From contig CADFKY010000002.1 of NCBI GenBank assembly GCA_902834965.1, positions 1 through 28,416 of the forward strand: a stretch of 28,416 nucleotides of DNA, written 5' to 3'. The DNA is from Veillonellaceae bacterium. Its GTDB lineage: Bacteria; Bacillota_C; Negativicutes; Veillonellales; Veillonellaceae. The translations under genes were made by a program, and so were the position numbers. The notes below the pieces were generated by a model that saw nothing but the letters and a program-made list of their open reading frames with translations, was not told the DNA's origin and ran no database searches. Each line of letters begins with the position of its first letter. Within the stretch, counting starts at the first letter, position 1. Below are positions 24,601 through 28,416 of the stretch, piece by piece.

Positions 24601-27600
24601 TTATTTAGTTGTTTTTACAGCTGCTTTTGGCGCTTGTTGTGGTTGTTGTGCAAGCACTTTATCAAGAAGATCACGGATTTCTTTATTTTGAGCTTGTAAA
24701 TCAGCCACTTTATCCTCAAGAACTTTTACAGTTGCTGGAGATGCTTTAGGAGCTGTAGGAGCATTACCGATACCAATTGTTACACCAGCATTTGCCATTA
24801 CGCTATGGTCACCACCATAAGCTGCGCCAGCATGGATTAACAAATCAGGATTTGCATAATGAGCTACACCCAATGCAGTAGATGTTTTACCTTTGTAAGT
24901 ACCAACTGCTGCCATGATTTGAGCTTTTTGACCTTCGTGGTATTCGATAGGTTTCAATGCTGCCAATGCTGCTGCATTAGCACCCACTACTTTAACATCG
25001 CGTTCTACACTGCTAATGCGGCGAGAGTTTTCTGCGATTTGAGCATCGTGTTGAACAAGAGTTGCATGATCTTGTAATGCAATGTTAGAAGCTTTCAAGC
25101 TGTAATTTGCAGCTTCTGCTAATGTACTGATATCTTGAGTATTTTTATTTACTTGTAAGCCCAATACATTAACTTTTTCATTATTTTCTAATGCAATAGC
25201 ACCAATGTTTTTAGTTAATGTAACGTTTTCATCAACTTTAGTGTTTACATCAGCAATGTCTTGTGTATTTTTGTTTACTTGTAAACCTAGTACACTAACT
25301 TTTTCATGATTTTCTAGTGCTAGAGTACCAACAGCTTTTGTTAATTGTGCATTTTCATTAACTTGGTTGGCTACTGCAGTTACACGATTATCTACCTTAG
25401 TGATATTGGTAACATTAGTATCTACTTTAGCATTTAGAGTGTTGATGTTTGTAGTATTTGTATTAACTTGGCTAGATACTTTGCTAATATTGCTTGTATT
25501 TGCATTAACTTGGTTAGTTACGTTTGTAATATTAGTTGTATTTTGGTTAACAACATTATTGATATTAGCAATATTAGTTGTATTAGTATTAACTTGTTTA
25601 GATACGTCGTTAATAACTTTGCTATGTTCATCAACTTTGTTGATTACTTTTTGTACAGTTACATTAGTATTTTGAATTGCTTCAGCATTTTGTTTGATCG
25701 CTGCTTTGTTAATATTGATATTTTCAGTATTATGTTTGATTGCTTCAGTATTAACAGAAACTTGGCTTTGAACATTTTTAATGCGTTCTTCGTTAGCATT
25801 TGCTTTTTGAGTATTAGCATTAACTTGTTCTTTCACTTTGTTTACATCAGCGCTTACATTTTGTAAGTTCTTAATTGCTTCAGTATTTTTGCCAACTTGA
25901 TCTTTCAAGCCAGATACATCAGTTTTGATATTGTTGATTACAGTATTTTGGTTATTAACTTTTACGTCAATATCATTAACTTTAGTATCAATATTAGTTA
26001 CTTTATTGTTAATATTAGTAACTTTGTTATCAATATTTGTAACTTTGTTATCAATATTTGTAACTTTAGCATCAATATTCTTCACATCGTTTTTAACGTT
26101 AGTAATATTGTTGTTCACAATATTGATTTTTTGATCAACTTTAGCATTGATGTTTGTGATATCAGCTTTTACTACTGTTACATCAGCTTTAATATTGTTT
26201 ACATTCTTTTCAACGTTAACAACATTAGCTTTAATGTTATTAATATTGGAAGTATTATTTTGAATGTTTACAGTATTAGCTTGGATGTTGCTATTTTGAG
26301 CGTTAATGTTTTGAGTAATATTTTCTACTTTTTGAGCTACATTAACAATTGTAGTATTGCCTTTACCAACTTGACCTTTCAAGGATTCGATAGCTTGAGA
26401 GTTAGCATCAACTTTACCAGTTAAGTTGTTAATAGCAGTTGTATTAGATTCAATACGACCAGTATTAGCATTTACTTTAGCAGTTACATCAGTTATGTTA
26501 GCTGTGTTACCAGCAACTTGTTTACTAATGTTTGCAATAGCTGTTGCATTGTTAGAAATGGTAGTTGTGTTATTTTTAACTTGTTTGCTTACATTAGCAA
26601 TAGCTGCTGTGTTATTAGCAATGTTAGTAGTATTGTTAGTTACATCTGTGCGGATAGCTTTGATATCTGCAGTGTTAACATCTACTTTATTGCTGATATT
26701 TGTCACATTAGCTTTAATGTCAGTAATAGCTTTGCTATTATCAACAATTGCTTTTGCGTTAGCATCAACCTTAACATTTACTTCATTAACTTTGCTGTTA
26801 ATTGTGTTGTTAATTACTGTATTGTTTTCAGCAATCTTAGCATCAATATTTTGATCAACTTTATTAATGATTGTTGTGTTGTTTTCGCTAATAGCATTTG
26901 CAATATTTTTGTTAATAACAGTGTTGTTATTAGTAATAGCAGTGTTGATATCTTTTCTAATTACTGTGTTGTTAGCTTCAATCTTAGCATTGATTGTGTT
27001 TTCAACATTAGTAACTGTTGTACCAACTTGGCCTTTTAATGCTTTAATAGCATCTTCATTAGCGCTAATACGTGTAGAGTTATCTACAATGTTACCTTGT
27101 AAGTAATCTAAGCGTTGATCATGACGATCTACACGTGCAGTAAGACCAGCTATATCACCTTTAACGCCATCAATCTTAACATTTACATCACCAATCTTAG
27201 TATTGATTGTGTTGTTGATTTGCTTATTGTTTTCATTGATTTTCACATCAATGTTTTTATCAACTTTGTTAATGATTGTTGTGTTATTTTCATTGATTGC
27301 ATTAGCAATGTTTTGGTTAATTACAGTGTTATTAGCAGTAATCTTAGTATCAATATTTTGATCTACTTTATTAAGGATTGTAGTATTATTAGCTTCAATC
27401 TTGTTATTAATAGTAGATTCGATATTAGTGATAGTAGTACCAACTTTACCGTTCAATTCAGCAATAGCTTTTGCATTCTTGTCGATAGCAGCTTTGTTAT
27501 TGCCAATCAAAGTACGGTTTTCGATAGCAATTGTACCAGCTACATTGATATCTTTTTCGTTTTGGTCAACACGTTTAGTAAGACCATTCAAGTCACCTTT

Positions 27601-28416
27601 AATACCATCAACTTTAACATTTACCTTGTTAATTGTATTGTTAATTTCCTTGTTGTTTTCAGTAATTGCATTTGTGATATTTTGATTAATTACAGTATTG
27701 TTAGCTTCAATCTTAGCATCGATATTTTTATTAATAACTACATTATTTTCAGTGATTTTGTTATTAATAGTAGTTTCGATATTCTTAACTGTATTACCAA
27801 CTTGACCTTTTAATTCATCGATAGCTTTTTTATTGTCGCCGATGAATTTACGGTTTTCAATTGCAATTGTACCAGCTACGTTGATGTCTTTTTCGTTTTG
27901 TTCTACACGTTTAGTAAGACCATTCAAGTCACCTTTAACACCATCAACTTTTACATTTACATTGTTAATAGCTGTAGTGTTATTAGCAATGTTTGTAGTG
28001 TTGTTTGCGATGTTTGTAGCATTTTCAGTGATACGTTTGCTATTATCAGCAATTGCCACTACATTAGCTTGAATGTTTGTAGTATTGTTAGCAATGTTAG
28101 TAGTATTATTTTCTACTTTACCATTGATATTAGTAATTTGGTTTTTAATATCGTTGATTACTGTAGAAGATTTACCTACTTGACCTTTTAATTCATCAAT
28201 AGCTTTTGCATTAACATTGATATTTGTAGTGTTGTTTGCAATAGCAACTTTGTTGTCGCCAATGAATTTACGGTTTTCAATTGCAATTGTACCAGCTACG
28301 TTGATATCTTTTTCGTTTTGTTCTACACGTTTAGTAAGACCATTCAAGTCGCCTTTAACACCATCAACTTTAACGTTTACGTTGTTAATTGCAGTTGTAT
28401 TGTTAGCGATGTTAGT
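24601..28416 (-). CDS. YadA-like trimeric autotransporter adhesin, C-terminal part (5' end outside window)
   Basis: 1271 residues are visible and the frame stays open through base 28416, so the signal peptide, any head domain and the start are outside. Most of the protein is an Asn/Thr/Ile/Val-rich stalk of heptads such as IANNTTN with hydrophobic residues at a and Asn at d followed by Thr, the known N@d pattern of trimeric autotransporter coiled coils that holds chloride in the core. Near the C-terminus, AALAALKPIEYHEGQ leads into the YadA anchor: four strands, QIMAAVGTYKG, STALGVAHYA, LLIHAGAAYGG and SVMANAGVTIGIG. Unusually, about 54 residues follow the last strand: a Pro/Ala linker, a coiled coil (VKVLEDKVADLQAQNKEI onward) and a Pro/Gln/Lys-rich end. 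Likely role: surface adhesion or coaggregation. Internal DNA repeats suggest length variation. Confidence 0.92.
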   Translation of the reverse strand, partial: TNIANNTTAINNVNVKVDGVKGDLNGLTKRVEQNEKDINVAGTIAIENRKFIGDNKVAIANNTTNINVNAKAIDELKGQVGKSSTVINDIKNQITNINGKVENNTTNIANNTTNIQANVVAIADNSKRITENATNIANNTTNIANNTTAINNVNVKVDGVKGDLNGLTKRVEQNEKDINVAGTIAIENRKFIGDNKKAIDELKGQVGNTVKNIETTINNKITENNVVINKNIDAKIEANNTVINQNITNAITENNKEINNTINKVNVKVDGIKGDLNGLTKRVDQNEKDINVAGTIAIENRTLIGNNKAAIDKNAKAIAELNGKVGTTITNIESTINNKIEANNTTILNKVDQNIDTKITANNTVINQNIANAINENNTTIINKVDKNIDVKINENNKQINNTINTKIGDVNVKIDGVKGDIAGLTARVDRHDQRLDYLQGNIVDNSTRISANEDAIKALKGQVGTTVTNVENTINAKIEANNTVIRKDINTAITNNNTVINKNIANAISENNTTIINKVDQNIDAKIAENNTVINNTINSKVNEVNVKVDANAKAIVDNSKAITDIKANVTNISNKVDVNTADIKAIRTDVTNNTTNIANNTAAIANVSKQVKNNTTTISNNATAIANISKQVAGNTANITDVTAKVNANTGRIESNTTAINNLTGKVDANSQAIESLKGQVGKGNTTIVNVAQKVENITQNINAQNSNIQANTVNIQNNTSNINNIKANVVNVEKNVNNIKADVTVVKADITNINAKVDQKINIVNNNITNVKNDVKNIDAKVTNIDNKVTNIDNKVTNINNKVTNIDTKVNDIDVKVNNQNTVINNIKTDVSGLKDQVGKNTEAIKNLQNVSADVNKVKEQVNANTQKANANEERIKNVQSQVSVNTEAIKHNTENININKAAIKQNAEAIQNTNVTVQKVINKVDEHSKVINDVSKQVNTNTTNIANINNVVNQNTTNITNVTNQVNANTSNISKVSSQVNTNTTNINTLNAKVDTNVTNITKVDNRVTAVANQVNENAQLTKAVGTLALENHEKVSVLGLQVNKNTQDIADVNTKVDENVTLTKNIGAIALENNEKVNVLGLQVNKNTQDISTLAEAANYSLKASNIALQDHATLVQHDAQIAENSRRISSVERDVKVVGANAAALAALKPIEYHEGQKAQIMAAVGTYKGKTSTALGVAHYANPDLLIHAGAAYGGDHSVMANAGVTIGIGNAPTAPKASPATVKVLEDKVADLQAQNKEIRDLLDKVLAQQPQQAPKAAVKTTK
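25126..25377 (-). repeat. Two tandem 42-residue repeats in the stalk
   Basis: Two copies with a period of 126 bases encode six heptads each, with shared LTKxxGxxALEN, EKVxVLGLQVNKNTQDI. They lie just before the neck that leads into the anchor. The motif AxxALEN resembles AGTIAIENR in the repeats at the far end of the visible protein. Confidence 0.8.
25957..26082 (-). repeat. Six tandem 21-base repeats (one heptad each)
   Basis: Each unit encodes TNIDNKV or a close variant. The units at 26020-26040 and 26041-26061 are identical at the DNA level; the others differ by a few bases. The period matches one coiled-coil heptad, so gain or loss of units would keep frame and register. Confidence 0.88.
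27833..27960 (-). repeat. Long stalk repeat, copy B
   Basis: 128 bases matching 28253-28380 with about five differences, exactly 420 bases (140 codons) apart. Encodes VDGVKGDLNGLTKRVEQNEK and then DINVAGTIAIENRKFIGDN. A related, more diverged copy lies 336 bases further on (about 27505-27625), and a fourth, weak one at about 27066-27185. Confidence 0.88.
28253..28380 (-). repeat. Long stalk repeat, copy A
   Basis: Partner of 27833-27960. The nearly identical DNA over 128 bases, in frame and at a whole number of codons, is a good substrate for recombination that would add or remove 140 residues of stalk. Confidence 0.88.

Noticed and set aside
25468..28191. Long open frames on the plus strand across the adhesin gene, rich in Ile, Val, Asn and Leu
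   Set aside because: They are complements of the Asn/Ile/Val-rich repeats, have no ribosome binding sites and resemble no protein; the minus-strand frame carries the YadA anchor.
25957..28380. Regular repeats that might suggest a CRISPR array
   Set aside because: The repeats are coding, in frame, multiples of three and lack constant repeat with unique spacers; they are coiled-coil heptads.

Overview
The window is a low-G+C chromosomal segment from a diderm Firmicute, most likely Veillonella or a close relative (Negativicutes). Bacillus-type gene orders (prfA-prmC-sua5-ywlE-rpiB-glyA, and a dcw cluster carrying DUF881 and the small basic protein beside divIB/ftsQ) occur together with clear outer-membrane proteins: a small signal-peptide beta-barrel and a YadA-like trimeric autotransporter. 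MurE carries the DNPR motif of the meso-diaminopimelate-adding enzyme, as expected for this group. The genus is inferred from gene content and protein style, not from a search. All genes are on the minus strand except one small DUF896 gene at 7896.

Reading the minus strand from high to low coordinates: (1) 28416-24601 is the 3' part of a very large trimeric autotransporter gene, with an Asn-rich coiled-coil stalk, a YadA-type anchor, and an unusual coiled-coil tail after the anchor; it ends at a strong terminator. (2) 24514-24218 is an intergenic region with the dcw promoter, in which GTGG boxes resembling an MraZ operator lie between and beyond the -35 and -10. (3) 24217-10457 is the dcw cluster: mraZ, rsmH, ftsL, murE, murF, mraY, murD, murG, murC, ddl, ftsQ, DUF881, sbp, ftsZ. 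Neighbours are mostly overlapping or a few bases apart, so it is probably one long transcript with internal promoters. ftsI/spoVD, ftsW, murB and ftsA are not in it. (4) 10375-9806 is a small outer-membrane beta-barrel gene whose likely promoter lies in the last bases of ftsZ.

(5) 9545-8298 is a stand-alone class I aminotransferase. Its terminator sits back to back with that of the convergent DUF896 gene (7896-8165, plus strand). (6) 7772-5696 holds nth (endonuclease III) and an unrecognised 479-residue protein one base downstream. (7) 5585-5316 is a PC4/YdbC-like nucleic-acid-binding protein. (8) 5236-1 is the translation and housekeeping run: rpmE, a YqhQ-like membrane protein, prfA, prmC, sua5, then after a separate promoter ywlE, rpiB and the first codons of glyA.

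Together the window covers peptidoglycan precursor synthesis (MurC-F, Ddl, MraY, MurG), the early divisome (FtsZ, FtsQ, FtsL), translation termination and tRNA modification (RF1, PrmC, Sua5) and cell-surface structures. The parts that look least ordinary are the trimeric autotransporter tail and repeats, the missing dcw genes, the MraZ-like boxes in the promoter, and the unknown protein next to nth, which may be a degenerate methyltransferase. I see no tRNA, rRNA, insertion sequence, prophage or CRISPR array.
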